Origin: Bombyx mori
Lineage: Eukaryota; Arthropoda; Insecta; Lepidoptera; Bombycidae
NCBI RefSeq assembly: GCF_030269925.1
Contig: NC_085135.1
Location: forward strand, 2,976,753 to 3,040,752
Length of the DNA stretch: 64,000 bases
Direction: 5' to 3'
The notes below the pieces were generated by a model. It saw only the letters and a program-made list of their open reading frames with translations. It was not told where the DNA came from and made no database searches. A program made the translations under genes and the position numbers. Of the stretch, positions 29,782 through 40,185 are shown piece by piece; the stretch's first letter is position 1; each line of letters begins with the position of its first letter.

Positions 29782-30683
29782 CCCGGTCGCAGACGGGACC
29801 CACAGTACCCAATCTGCGTGCTGCGGGTCTCGTCTGCGGAGGAGATGCTGGACTCCTACCGGGCGCGTCCGTAGGTGGCGGATAACGGGATCCTCTGGGC
29901 GACATTCCCAGAGGTATCGTCCGATCTTTTTCGTTGCAAGGATTCTTAGGTTTTAGGTCCTAGGTATAGGGTTAGGTTTAGATGTAGGTTAAGGTCCTAG
30001 GTTTAGGATTAGGTTAAGGCTTAAGTTAGGATAGTTTAGTTAGGCTTTGCAACGAAAGAGATCGGATGACGTGGACCAAACCAGCACTAGGAGGAGCGGA
30101 AGGACTGCACCCTCCACACTCTTCATTAAGTGAAGAGTGCTCCTTCTGGAGGGCGCAGCTTTCGAAGGCACCGGTTCGCCGGCCTGCCGTGAGCGGTGGC
30201 ACTCTGTGCCCGTTGTCGTGGAAGTGAGCCAGCATTGCATCTTCTGCTGGCCGCTGGTTGCCATGTCCCCGGCTTCGGCTACAGGGGAACGCCCCCCAGA
30301 TATGGGGGGTACCGGTTCGCCGGCGTGGCTTCGTGGTGCTCGCGATGTGTCGCTTCGTCGAGCGCTGGGCGGTGGCCTGTCGTGTTGCTTTGTGCACTCG
30401 GTGGACCACCGGCCAAACCCGTAATCCTTTCAGTCATGTTTTGGGGACCGGGGGTCCTTGCCTTAATTGGCCGGGACCACGAGGAGACCACCTCTATAAT
30501 AAATCTCTAATCCCAAGCGGCAGCGCACCGCGAGGGGATGAGTGGCTGCAGGGAGTGCAGTCGATAGTGCGACTTCCGTCGGAGTACCGGTCGACCCTCC
30601 GACGGGTTATGCTAGACTTACCCGTGTACAGGGGTCTCTGCGCGGGTGGACTCTATATTTCCCCCATACTCGTGGGATAAGTT
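29782..30683 (+). promoter_or_regulatory. SART-2 5' leader with conserved hairpins
   Basis: The first 65 bp contain CGCAGAC and GTCTGCG, able to pair. From 29847 the leader follows that of SART-A. CCTCTGGG (29892-29899) pairs perfectly with CCCAGAGG (29907-29914). A 19-bp arm at 29921-29939 pairs with 30047-30065. The loop is 107 nt, against 59 nt in SART-A, and holds about a dozen TAGG words. The rest, to the ORF1 ATG at 30684, is leader without a convincing frame. Confidence 0.65.
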
Positions 30684-32828
30684 ATGTATTGTTCTCCTAA
30701 CCCAAAAAAAACTGATGAAAGTGTGGGCGGCAACACGGGCCGCGAAATATCTACGACACCGTTTAAGGTGCCAACCGTGGCAGCAAAAGCTGTAAGATGC
30801 GAGAGCGCACTCTCGATGCGGTCGGGAAGTGCTGCTTCCGTGAGGAGTAGCGCCTCGAGTGACCGAGGGTCGCTCTCGGTAGATGAAATGAATAGTACGA
30901 TTGTAGGAGGAAGAGCACTCCGCAAACGTAAAACGGCTCCGCGAGCGGCGGCTTCCCGCCCTTCTGACTCCTCGGAGGGGGAACCCGCACCGCCCGCGAA
31001 ATTCCTCGCCTTAGAGGAAACCACGGCACCAGTCGGTGGTCGCCAGGTGGCAACGGACTCTGCCAGTGCAGAGGTCGAGCGACTCGTCCGCTCCCTCACC
31101 GAGGTGGGGTTCGAAGACTCCACAAAACTATTTAGGGTCGCCTCGGATATTGTATCCAGTGTGGCAGCCAAATCGGGCAGGGGTTTTAAGGGCATATACC
31201 TGCATGCTCTTAAGTGCTTGGCTGCCACAATTGAAGACTACCTAAACATAGTTACTCACAAGACGAGCGGCGAGAACGAGGAATGCGTGCGACTGCAGAG
31301 AGACCAGCTCAAGGCACAAAACGCCGAGCTGCAAAATAATAATCTTGAGCTACGGGCGGAGATCGCGACCCTACACATGCGGGTGGACGAACTCATGGCG
31401 GAGATACGTAGCCCGGCTCCACCCGATGTCGAGGAGGTAGCTGAGCTAAAGCGGCGGATCGCCATTTTAGAGGCGCGCAGTTCGCCAGTGGAGCGTGCAA
31501 GACCACTGCTCGCACACGAGCGGAGAGCTGGCACCCAGGTCAAGCCCCAGTCTGCCAAACAGAATAAGCAGCCTGCCAAGCACGATCAAACCCAGCCGAC
31601 CACCCTGGCCAAGCTTCATGTAGCTAAGCAAGCCAAGGCCCAGCAGCCGGTCCCTACCAAGCCACAGCCTGCCGTAGCGCGTACTGGAAGGGACCGAACG
31701 AAGAAGAAAGGCGTGAATGCTGCCAAAGTGATGCAGTACCCTCAGCCCTGCCCGCTGCCTCCGGTCCCATCCAGCATGGACGTAGCGTGGACGACAGTGG
31801 TAAAGCGGGGACCAAGAAAGACGAAGGAAGGACAAAGAAGCCCTCGGTCTGTCCAGGCAGTTGCCGCTCCCCGCGTAGAGGGTCCAGCGGTGAAGATACG
31901 GAAGAACCGTCGAGGAGGAAGATCCGGCAAGACACGCGCTCCGCGGTCGGCTGCAGTTGTTTTAGAATTGCTGCCGGCCGCTAAAGACAAGGGTATCACT
32001 TACGAAGAAGTGATGGCCCGGGCGCGTGGTGGCGTGGATATTGACGCCATCGGAGTGGAAGGCGGACTGAAGGTTCGACACACGGCTAACGGCGCTCGTT
32101 TGCTCGAATGTCCCGGTGCTGACTCAGGAGCGGTTGCGGACCGACTTATGGCCCGGCTCCGCGAGATCTTGCCTGATCCGGAGGTGGTGAGGATCGACAG
32201 GCCTGTCAGAATGGCGGAGATCAAGGTGACGGGCCTGGACGAGTGCGCCACGAAAGAGGAGGTGGCTGCCGCTATCGCATTGCAGGGGAACTGTGCTCTT
32301 GCAAACGTCAAGGTGGGGGAGCTTCGGAGTACATATTCCGGAACTCGCTCTGTATGGGCGCGGTGCCCCGTACAGACAGCCACCCTACTGGCTACGCCTG
32401 CACAGGGAAAGCCCGCTGACACGCCCGGTAGGCTACGCGTGGGGTGGGTCATTGCCCACGTGCAGTTGCAGGAAGCTCGACCATGGCGATGCCTTCGATG
32501 TTTCGGCACCGGGCACGGCCTCGCCAAGTGCTCGTCAGCTGTTGACCGCAGCGGACTATGTTTCCGGTGCGGCCAATCTGGGCACAAGGCCGCTTCCTGC
32601 ACTGCCGCCATGCCACACTGTGTATTGTGCGACGCGGAGAAGCGGCGGGCCAACCACCGGGTTGGTGGCCCAGCATGTCATTTTACCTCTTTCTCATCCA
32701 AGAGGAGGAAGGGTAAAATAAATAAAAAGAAACCGGTTGCAAATAAAGCAGCTGGCGAGTCAGTTCCCGCCGCGGTCCTAGAGCCGGAGGGCGGGACGGA
32801 CGAAGGAGCAATGGACGTGGCCCCTTAA
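30684..32828 (+). CDS. SART-2 ORF1, zinc-knuckle RNA-binding protein
   Basis: This 714-aa protein starts MYCSPNPKKTDESVGG at a genuine ATG. A Ser-rich N-terminus is followed by a coiled-coil stretch near residues 190-240 (RLQRDQLKAQNAELQNNNLE), a basic Pro/Gln/Lys linker and a conserved region. The C-terminus has three knuckles: CLRCFGTGHGLAKC, CFRCGQSGHKAASC and CVLCDAEKRRANHRVGGPAC. It aligns with SART-A ORF1 over the C-terminal half but is shorter in the linker. The stop TAA (32826-32828) is followed by a second in-frame TAA whose last A opens the ORF2 ATG. Confidence 0.9.
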   Translation: MYCSPNPKKTDESVGGNTGREISTTPFKVPTVAAKAVRCESALSMRSGSAASVRSSASSDRGSLSVDEMNSTIVGGRALRKRKTAPRAAASRPSDSSEGEPAPPAKFLALEETTAPVGGRQVATDSASAEVERLVRSLTEVGFEDSTKLFRVASDIVSSVAAKSGRGFKGIYLHALKCLAATIEDYLNIVTHKTSGENEECVRLQRDQLKAQNAELQNNNLELRAEIATLHMRVDELMAEIRSPAPPDVEEVAELKRRIAILEARSSPVERARPLLAHERRAGTQVKPQSAKQNKQPAKHDQTQPTTLAKLHVAKQAKAQQPVPTKPQPAVARTGRDRTKKKGVNAAKVMQYPQPCPLPPVPSSMDVAWTTVVKRGPRKTKEGQRSPRSVQAVAAPRVEGPAVKIRKNRRGGRSGKTRAPRSAAVVLELLPAAKDKGITYEEVMARARGGVDIDAIGVEGGLKVRHTANGARLLECPGADSGAVADRLMARLREILPDPEVVRIDRPVRMAEIKVTGLDECATKEEVAAAIALQGNCALANVKVGELRSTYSGTRSVWARCPVQTATLLATPAQGKPADTPGRLRVGWVIAHVQLQEARPWRCLRCFGTGHGLAKCSSAVDRSGLCFRCGQSGHKAASCTAAMPHCVLCDAEKRRANHRVGGPACHFTSFSSKRRKGKINKKKPVANKAAGESVPAAVLEPEGGTDEGAMDVAP

Positions 32829-32830
32829 TA

Positions 32831-35800
32831 ATGGGTCACGTTCATCGCTTCCTCCAGGCGAATTTGAACCACTCCGCCAGGGCGCAGGATCTCCTCGTCC
32901 ACACCATGGTGGAGTGGTCAATCGATGTTGCCATAGCCGCGGAGCCGTACTTCGTCCCTGCGGACCAGGATGCCTGGATCGGGGACGTCGACGGCTCCGT
33001 GGCTATTACTATCAGGCAGGCCGCGGCGTTACCCCCCCTGGTGATGGTGGCCAGGGGATCCGGTTATGTCGCGGCCAGGGTCGACGAAACCGTCGTGATC
33101 GGGGTATACTTCTCTCCGAATAGACATCTCGCCGAGTTCGAGCAGTTCCTGGGCGGGCTTGAGGTGTTGGTTCACCGCCTCGGGTCCCGCCCGGTTATCT
33201 TAGCGGGAGACCTCAACGCAAAATGGGTGACTTGGGGTTCCCCCCGCTCGGACTCACGCGGCAGGATGCTCTCGGAGTGGGCGATCGCGGCTGGTCTCTG
33301 TCTTTTGAACAGAGGTTCGGTCGCGACTTGCGTGCGATGGAACGGCGAATCTCACGTGGACGTGACATTCGCATCTCCGTCCATCGCACGCCGCACCCGT
33401 GGCTGGCGCGTTCTTGAGGGGGCGGAGACGCTCTCGGACCATCGATACGTCCGATTTGAGCTCTCAGCCTCCTCTCGATCCGCGTCGGCTATGAACGCCC
33501 GCGGTGAGGAGGAGCTCCCGCGAAGTGCTCCTCGGTCATTCCCCAGGTGGGCACTGAAGCGCCTGAATAAGGAGCTCCTGGTGGAGGCAGCCACGGTGGC
33601 TGCGTGGGCACCCGTGCCTACTAGCCCCGTGGACGTGGAGTCAGAGGCTGACTGGTTCCGGGGAACGATGGGTCGTATTTGTGACTCAGCGATGCCCCGG
33701 GTAGGCAGCAGTGCTCCGCGTGGCGGTGCGTACTGGTGGTCGCCCGAAATCGCGCAACTCCGCGAGGAGTGCGTGCGGGCGCGCCGCCGGAGCGCTCGCC
33801 ATCGCCGCCGCCGCCTTCGCGATGAGGACTTCGCGGAGGTAGCGGACCGGTTGCGCGCCGACTGCCGCCAAAAGCAGGAAGCGTTGCGACTGGCCATCGG
33901 TGAGGCCAAATCTCAGGGCATGCAGACGCTCCTGGAGATGCTCGATCAGGATCCCTGGGGGCGCCCGTACCAAACGGTCCGCAAGAAATTGCGGCCGTGG
34001 GCGCTCCCAGTGACGGAGCGTCTCCAGCCTCAGCAGCTGCGGGAGATTGTCTCCGGGCTGTTCCCGCAGATGGAGAGGGACTTTGAGCCTCCCTCCATGG
34101 GCGCGCCGCCTCGCAGTGACGTGAGCGGTGTTGCTGAGGTGGTCCCTCCGAGCATTTTGGAGGAAGAGATTCATGCGGCCGTGTTGAGGATGCGGAGAAA
34201 AGACGCGGCCCCCGGCCCTGACGGTGTTCACGGCCGGGTCTGGGATTTGGCCCTCGGTGCCCTTGGGGACCGGCTCGTGCGGCTTTTTGAAGCCTGCTTC
34301 GAGTCGGGACGGTTTCCTAAGCAGTGGAAGACGGGCAGACTCGTCCTTCTGAGGAAGGAGGGGCGCCCCGCAGACTCACCTGCGGGGTACCGCCCCATCG
34401 TGTTGCTGGACGAGGCGGGAAAATTGTTGGAGCGAGTTATCGCCGCCCGCATCGTCCGGCACCTGACCGGGACGGGTCCCGATCTGTCGGAGGAACAGTA
34501 TGGCTTCAGAGAGGGCCGCTCTACTATCGACGCGATTATGCGCGTGCGTGCCCTCTCTGACGAAGCTGTCGCCCGGGGTGGGGTGGCCTTGGCGGTGTCC
34601 CTGGATATCGCCAACGCTTTTAACACCTTGCCCTGGTCAGTGATCGCGGGGGCGCTCGAATATCATGGCGTCCCCGCGTACCTCCGCCGACTGATCGGGT
34701 CCTATCTCGAGGACAGATCGGTCGTGTGCACCGGACACGGTGGTGCGGTGCTCCGCTTTCCGGTCGAGCGCGGTGTTCCACAGGGGTCGGTCCTTGGCCC
34801 TCTCCTGTGGAATATCGGTTACGACTGGGCTCTGAGGAGCGCCCTGCACGGCCCTCTCCCGGGCCTAAGCGTTGTGTGTTACGCGGATGACACGTTGGTC
34901 GTAGCCCGGGGGAGGAACTACCAAGAGTCTGCTCGTCTTGCCTGCGCAGGGGTGGCATTCGTCGTCGGTAAGATCCGAAGGCTGGGCCTCGACGTGGCCC
35001 TCGAGAAATCCCAGGCCCTGCTGTTTCACAGGGCTGGGAGAGAGCCGCCACCCGGGGCCCACCTGGTGATTGGAGGCGTCCGCGTCGAGGTCGGGGTGAC
35101 TGGGTTACGGTACCTCGGTCTCGAATTGGATGGTCGTTGGAACTTCCGCGCTCATTTCGAGAAGTTGGGCCCCCGACTGATGGCGACGGCTGGATCGCTG
35201 AGTCGGCTCTTGCCAAACGTCGGAGGGCCTGACACGGTGGTGCGCCGCCTCTACGTGGGGGTGGTGCGGTCTATTGCATTATACGGAGCCCCCGTGTGGT
35301 GCCGCGCCTTGACTCGCAGAAACGTCGTGGCGCTGCGACGCCCGCAGCGTGCAATCGCAGTCAGGGCGATTCGTGGATACCGCACCGTCTCCTTCGAGGC
35401 GGCGTGCGTTCTCGCCGGGACGCCTCCCTGGGACCTGGAGGCGGAGGCGCTCGCTGCCGATTATGCGTGGCGTTGTGACCTTCGCGACAGGGGGGAACCA
35501 CGTCCCGGAGAAGGAGCAATTAGAGCGCGGAGGCTCCAATCTCGGCGGTCTGTGTTGGAGGCGTGGTCTCGCCGCTTGGCGGACCCGTCGGCCGGTCTCC
35601 GGACTGTCGAGGCGGTGCGCTCGGTCCTCGCGAAATGGGCGAACCGTGACCAAGGGCGTCTCACCTTCCGGTTGACGCAAATGCTTACCGGCCATGGGTG
35701 TTTCGGCCGGTACCTGCATCGCGTTGCCCGGAGGGAACCGACGATGGAGTGTCACCACTGTGACTGCGACGAGGACACGGTCGAGCATACGCTCGCATAT

Positions 35801-36052
35801 TGCCCCGCATGGGTGGAGCAACGCCGTGTCCTTGTCTCGCAAATAGGACCGGACTTGTCGCTGCCGACTGTCGTGGCTACGATGCTCGGCAGCGATGAGT
35901 CCTGGAAGGCGATGCTCGACTTCTGCGAGTGCACCATCTCGCAGAAGGAGGCGGCGGAACGAGAGAGGGAGAGCTCATCCCTCTCCGCACCTATCCGTCG
36001 CCGCCGAGCCGGGGGCCGCAGAAGGGCTTTTGTCCGACTTCGGCCCCTGTAA
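32831..36052 (+). CDS. SART-2 ORF2, endonuclease-reverse transcriptase
   Basis: This 1073-aa protein is co-linear with SART-A ORF2. The endonuclease has NLNHSARAQDLLVHTM, AEPYF, AGDLNAK and SDHRYVRFEL. The RT has PGPDGVHGRVWDLA, GYRPIVLLDEAGK, QYGFREGRST, GVPQGSVLGPLLW and YADD at about residue 684. The C-terminal motif is CHHCDCDEDTVEHTLAYC. The start lies in TAATAATG, a doubled-stop version of the TAATG junction of SART-A. No stop or frameshift is present, so this is the best candidate for an active element in the window. Confidence 0.92.
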   Translation: MGHVHRFLQANLNHSARAQDLLVHTMVEWSIDVAIAAEPYFVPADQDAWIGDVDGSVAITIRQAAALPPLVMVARGSGYVAARVDETVVIGVYFSPNRHLAEFEQFLGGLEVLVHRLGSRPVILAGDLNAKWVTWGSPRSDSRGRMLSEWAIAAGLCLLNRGSVATCVRWNGESHVDVTFASPSIARRTRGWRVLEGAETLSDHRYVRFELSASSRSASAMNARGEEELPRSAPRSFPRWALKRLNKELLVEAATVAAWAPVPTSPVDVESEADWFRGTMGRICDSAMPRVGSSAPRGGAYWWSPEIAQLREECVRARRRSARHRRRRLRDEDFAEVADRLRADCRQKQEALRLAIGEAKSQGMQTLLEMLDQDPWGRPYQTVRKKLRPWALPVTERLQPQQLREIVSGLFPQMERDFEPPSMGAPPRSDVSGVAEVVPPSILEEEIHAAVLRMRRKDAAPGPDGVHGRVWDLALGALGDRLVRLFEACFESGRFPKQWKTGRLVLLRKEGRPADSPAGYRPIVLLDEAGKLLERVIAARIVRHLTGTGPDLSEEQYGFREGRSTIDAIMRVRALSDEAVARGGVALAVSLDIANAFNTLPWSVIAGALEYHGVPAYLRRLIGSYLEDRSVVCTGHGGAVLRFPVERGVPQGSVLGPLLWNIGYDWALRSALHGPLPGLSVVCYADDTLVVARGRNYQESARLACAGVAFVVGKIRRLGLDVALEKSQALLFHRAGREPPPGAHLVIGGVRVEVGVTGLRYLGLELDGRWNFRAHFEKLGPRLMATAGSLSRLLPNVGGPDTVVRRLYVGVVRSIALYGAPVWCRALTRRNVVALRRPQRAIAVRAIRGYRTVSFEAACVLAGTPPWDLEAEALAADYAWRCDLRDRGEPRPGEGAIRARRLQSRRSVLEAWSRRLADPSAGLRTVEAVRSVLAKWANRDQGRLTFRLTQMLTGHGCFGRYLHRVARREPTMECHHCDCDEDTVEHTLAYCPAWVEQRRVLVSQIGPDLSLPTVVATMLGSDESWKAMLDFCECTISQKEAAERERESSSLSAPIRRRRAGGRRRAFVRLRPL

Positions 36053-36593
36053 GAGGCGAACTCCCCCCGGTGAAGGTCAAGGGGCGACCTGAGGGGGTGA
36101 GGCCGCGCGGCGCGCTACCAGCACTCTAGCGCGCTGCCATGGAGTAAATAGAGCGACCGGTCGACGGTGTATCGCGTCCCGACCCGGCAGGCTGGTTCTG
36201 GTCCAGCGGGGTATTCCGGGACACCAGCGGCACCGTCTGGGCGGCCCGACGGGCTGCCGTACCGAGACGGCCGACGTTTCAGAGCCTTCGATTCGCCTCG
36301 AAGGCTCCGTCGGCTGGGCGTCCTTGGGGTGAGCCGCGCCGTCTGGTTGTAGTGTTGACCGCGGTAACCCCCCTACCTCATCCGGGTTCTGACCTCGGAG
36401 GGGATCGGACGTCGGGTGTAAGAGTGCAGGGGAGTCGTTTAGTGGGTGGGCCCTAAAATCCTTGGTCCCGCGGTCTGCTCATAACACCATGCAGATCGTA
36501 GAGTCTCACATACCCCGCGCGCCCCTTTTGCGCGGGGACCTCGTAGGAGGTTCGGCCCTCTACCCGAAAAAAAAAAAAAAAAAAAAAAAAAAA
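36053..36593 (+). other. SART-2 3' UTR and poly(A)
   Basis: This is the same GC-rich 3' UTR as in SART-A, ending CTCTACCCG and then about 27 A (36567-36593). The UTR is more similar between SART-A and SART-2 than their coding regions are, which points to strong constraint or exchange between the two subfamilies. Confidence 0.8.
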
Positions 36594-39370
36594 GGTCTCT
36601 TAAGCAGACCGCCGCTCGTTCTGACGTCGACGGTTCGTACACGGTTGTCGGGGCCTGGGTAGGTGTGGACAACTTGCCCGCGCGGCCATGTGTTGCGTGG
36701 CAGCGTGGAGTCCACTATGAGGACGGTATCCCCACACTGCAAGTCCTCGCCAGCTGCTCTCCCGTCGATCTTCCTGGGCAGCAGCGTAGGCAGGTATTCC
36801 TTGACCCACCTACTCCAGAAGTGGTCTGCCATACGCTGCGCCACTCTCCATGTCCTTTTGCCGGTCAGGTCTTCGTCTCTGTAGTCGCCGATGCTCGGAG
36901 CTCCGCAGGACCTCCCTATGAGAAAGTGGTTCGGCGTGAGTGCTTCTGACTCCCAACTCTCTTCCCTAGCGACGAGCGGTCTCGAATTGACGACGTGCTC
37001 CGCCTCCAACAGAAGAGTGTGCAGAACTTCTTCCCTCGGGTGTCTTTCCTTCAGTGTGACCGCCAGCGCGGTCTTCACGGACCGCACCAAGCGTTCCCAC
37101 GCGCCTCCCATATTCGGCGCTCCTGGCGGGATGAACTTCCATTTTATGTTCATCTGAGCGGCCCGTGACACGACGTCTGTTTCCCTCGCGTTCTCGATCA
37201 CCTGCTTGAGCTCCTTGTTAGCGCCGACGAAGTTAGTCCCATTGTCGCTGTAAATGACTTTGGGCATTCCTCGTCGGGCGGCCATCCTGCGCAGCGCTAA
37301 CAGCATTGAGTCTGCCGTCAGTGACGCTGCTAGCTCCATGTGGACTGCTCTAGTGGTGAGGCATGTGAACAGCACACCCCACCTCTTCTCGTGACGTCGT
37401 CCTTCAGTCACCGTCATGGGCCCGAAGTAATCGACAGCAGCACAGGTAAACGGCGGCTCTCCATATCGTAGCCGCTCTATCGGCAGGTCTCCGGTGGGCG
37501 TTAGTCGTGGTGTATTCCGATAGACCTTGCACCACTGGCATCGGACGGCCGTCGCTCGAATGATCGATCTTAGACCTAGGATCCAGTAGCGCTGCCGCAC
37601 CTCGTTCATCACCGTTGCGTGGTTACCGTGCTGGAACGCCTCGTGATAGTGTTTGATCAATAATCTCGCTATCACGTGCTTCCCGTCCAGCACGATAGGT
37701 CGCTTGCAGCCTGCATCTATGTATTGCGCTGCGTCGATACGTCCGCGCAGGCGCAACAGGCCATCTTCCATCACGACGTCGAGCCGTCGCAACTTGGGGT
37801 GACGTTCGGGATCTTTTTCACCGAAGCTCTCTCCTTGGCTGCTTCTCAGTAGGATCTTCTCCGCCTTCTTCAAGTGGGGCGGATCAAGCGGCAGCCATGC
37901 TTCTGTATGTGCTTCCGGGGTCCTTAACTTCCATGTGGATCGGGGTTGCTTCGTTCGTGTCGTCCTCCACGTGGGATCTTGCTGCTTCGATTGTCTGGAC
38001 ACGCAGGCGCTCTCCTTCCGGGGTCGACACAGCTCGATAAATTGGAGGACCCTGGCTGTTGCTCTCAATAACCTGACCCAGCTCGAGAATCTGTGCGGAT
38101 CGGGCGTGGGTTGAGCGTCAGCGGTCCTCGCCGTAGCGACCAGGTAGGCCTCTTTCTCTTCTCCAGACGGTTCTTGCTTGAATGTTCGCGGCTTGGGCCA
38201 GCGCGATTCATCCCACGTCAGGAACTCGGGTCCATTAAACCACCGATGCGTGTGGTCGAAATCCGCCGGCCCCTCTCTAGTTGCGTCGTCTGCTGGGTTC
38301 TGCGAGCCAGGCACCCATCGCCATTCTTGGGGCTTCGTTGACTCTTCTATCTCGGCGAGTCGGTGCGCGAAGAAAGGTTTGAACGTGCGTGGGTCGGTCT
38401 TTATCCATGTCAGTACTGTGCTGGAGTCAGTCCAGTACGTCCTTCCACCGACCACGATGTCCAATTCGTCCGCTATCGCCTGTGCCATCCTTGTCCCCAG
38501 CAGCGCAGCTTGCAGCTCCAGCCTTGGGATGGAGATTGGTCTCAGTGGGGTCACCCTGGCTTTCCCTGCTAGAAGCGTGACGCGGTAGGTGCTCTCGTCT
38601 GTCTTCTGACGCCAATAGACTGCACACGCGTAGGCCTTCTCGCTGGCGTCGGTGAACGTGTGCAGCTCCCCCTCATTGCTGCAGCACGAGAAGCATCTTG
38701 CTATTCGGAGGCCTTGCAACATGCGGAGGTTCTCCATGTAGCGTTTCCACGCCACCTCGTCCTTTTCCAGGATGACGTCGTCCCAGTCGATCCCACTCCG
38801 CCAAATGCTCTGAATGAGCGCTTTCCCTTCTATTAGCACGGGTGATGCCAGCCCCATAGGGTCGCAGGTTGACATTACCGCACTAGTCACTTCTCGTTTG
38901 GTCGGGGTCCGTGCTTCTATATCCTTTGGGTCTCGTAGATGTGTCCGGAATCCCATCTCGTCCGACTCGTAGAACCACCGCAGGCCCAGGGTCTTTTCTT
39001 CCTTCGACCCCAGCTCTATGTCTCCTGGGGTCACACCACCTGCGAGGCTCGCCAGAATGCAGCGCCTTCTATTGCCGCGGCTTCTGGATATCGATGTCTG
39101 TAATCCTTGGCATTCTTATTTGTAACGAACGACGCCGCGCTCGGTGAACAGGCCGCTCCGCATATGACCGACGTCATTCTATACTCTTTGGAGCGGCCTC
39201 GCGTCGGTCTTCTCTATAGAGGAATCTTGGGCTGTCGCGGTCCACGTCCCTGATCCTTGTCTGCAGGAACCTCTCCTTGATGTCCGTGACAACCACGACG
39301 AGCCTTTGCCGGAACCGCAACAACGCTTCGAACAGGGATTGTAGGTCCGAGCTTCGAAGCGGCCTTCATC
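36594..39370 (-). pseudogene. BEL/Pao pol: partial RT, RNase H, integrase (deleted)
   Basis: The minus strand encodes pol of a BEL/Pao element. Near 39300 lies RT motif VVVTDIKERFLQTRIRDVD, then MTSVICGAACSP, and from 39034 a continuous frame with RNase H (HTFTDASEKAYACAVYW) and integrase. The integrase has a zinc region with CQWCKVYR and the core VDYFGPM, YSDNGTNFVGANKEL and MGGAWERLVRSVK. Two deletions damage RT. One near 39370 removes the N-terminal palm region, and one near 39066 removes the segment expected to hold YVDD. The 3' end is cut by the SART-2 poly(A). Reverse transcription by this copy is not possible. Confidence 0.85.
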
Positions 39371-40185
39371 GCGTCTCCAACCTCTGTCGTCCTCCTTCTC
39401 CAAGATGTCGAACGCCTTCGCCTCCATATCCTTGCTCGGACGCTTGGGTTCGACTCTGTCGTGATGTGCTCCTTCACCAGTCTGTCCAAGGCCTTTTCGC
39501 GCGTTGATACATGGGCGCAGGTGAGGAAGTTGACCTCTTTCGCGTTGTTGCCATCGAGGCCATGTAGCACCCATCCCAATTGGGTGAATGAGGCTACCGG
39601 CTGGTTCCTTCTGCCCCTGCGCGTCTTCTTGGCGGCGATGAGTCCCCAGTTGTCCTGCCCGATCAATAGTTGGGGGGATTGTTCAACGTAACATAACTGG
39701 TCCGCCAGGCTCTTCAGGTGCGCGTAGCCTTCGATAGTCTCCCTCTTCAGTCGCTGGGGTGCAAGGCTCATGTCATCCATTGTGCGTGCTCCGAAGATCG
39801 TCCTCTTCTGCCGCTGGTGAAGCCCTCGAACTCGGATGTTAAGCTTCATCGAGTCCTTCTTCGTTAGGGTCTTCCCGCCCACGGTCTCGAGGCGGAGCGT
39901 CTCCTTGGGTCCCTTCAGGCCGATCTGCTTCGCCACGCTCGAGTCCAGGAGAGTTACCGTGGAGCCTTCGTCCAGCAGGGCCAGCACCGTCGTCGATCCC
40001 GACGGCCCGTACACTTCAACGGGCACCATCTTCAAGTACGCCCTGCTGATCCGCGTGCAGTTGATGGGAAGTCGCACGTTGTTCGCGACTTCCCTGTTCT
40101 CTGCTGGCTCTGTCTCCGGCTTCTCGTTGTCGCTACACAGTAGTGGTGCCAGCGCTTGCACGTGCGGCATGGCGGTCGTTGACAC
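39371..40185 (-). pseudogene. BEL/Pao protease region
   Basis: The minus-strand frame 40185-39214 contains the retropepsin motif ALLDEGSTVTLLDSS followed by GRPQ-like region IGQDNWGLI and HGLDGNNAKEVNF, as usual for BEL/Pao between gag and RT. Reading frame is lost near 39410, just before the RT deletion. The zinc-knuckle boundary to gag near 40185 is frameshifted. Confidence 0.8.

Larger units (their letters stand above)
29782..36593 (+). mobile_element. Full-length SART-like R1-clade LINE (SART-2)
   Basis: A 6.8-kb LINE is inserted in BEL pol between two copies of GGTCTCTTAAGCAG (29768-29781, 36594-36607), an exact 14-bp target duplication. Both ORFs are open, the 3' UTR matches the family and there is a 27-nt poly(A). 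It carries 65 bp upstream of the conserved leader start at 29847 that SART-A lacks. The protein is similar to SART-A but clearly diverged. The target is not telomeric, although SART-type elements are known for (TTAGG)n targets. Confidence 0.9.

Noticed and set aside
36560..36593. Poly-Phe C-terminus of the BEL pol frame
   Set aside because: The Phe codons are the SART-2 poly(A) read backwards; pol really continues at 29781.
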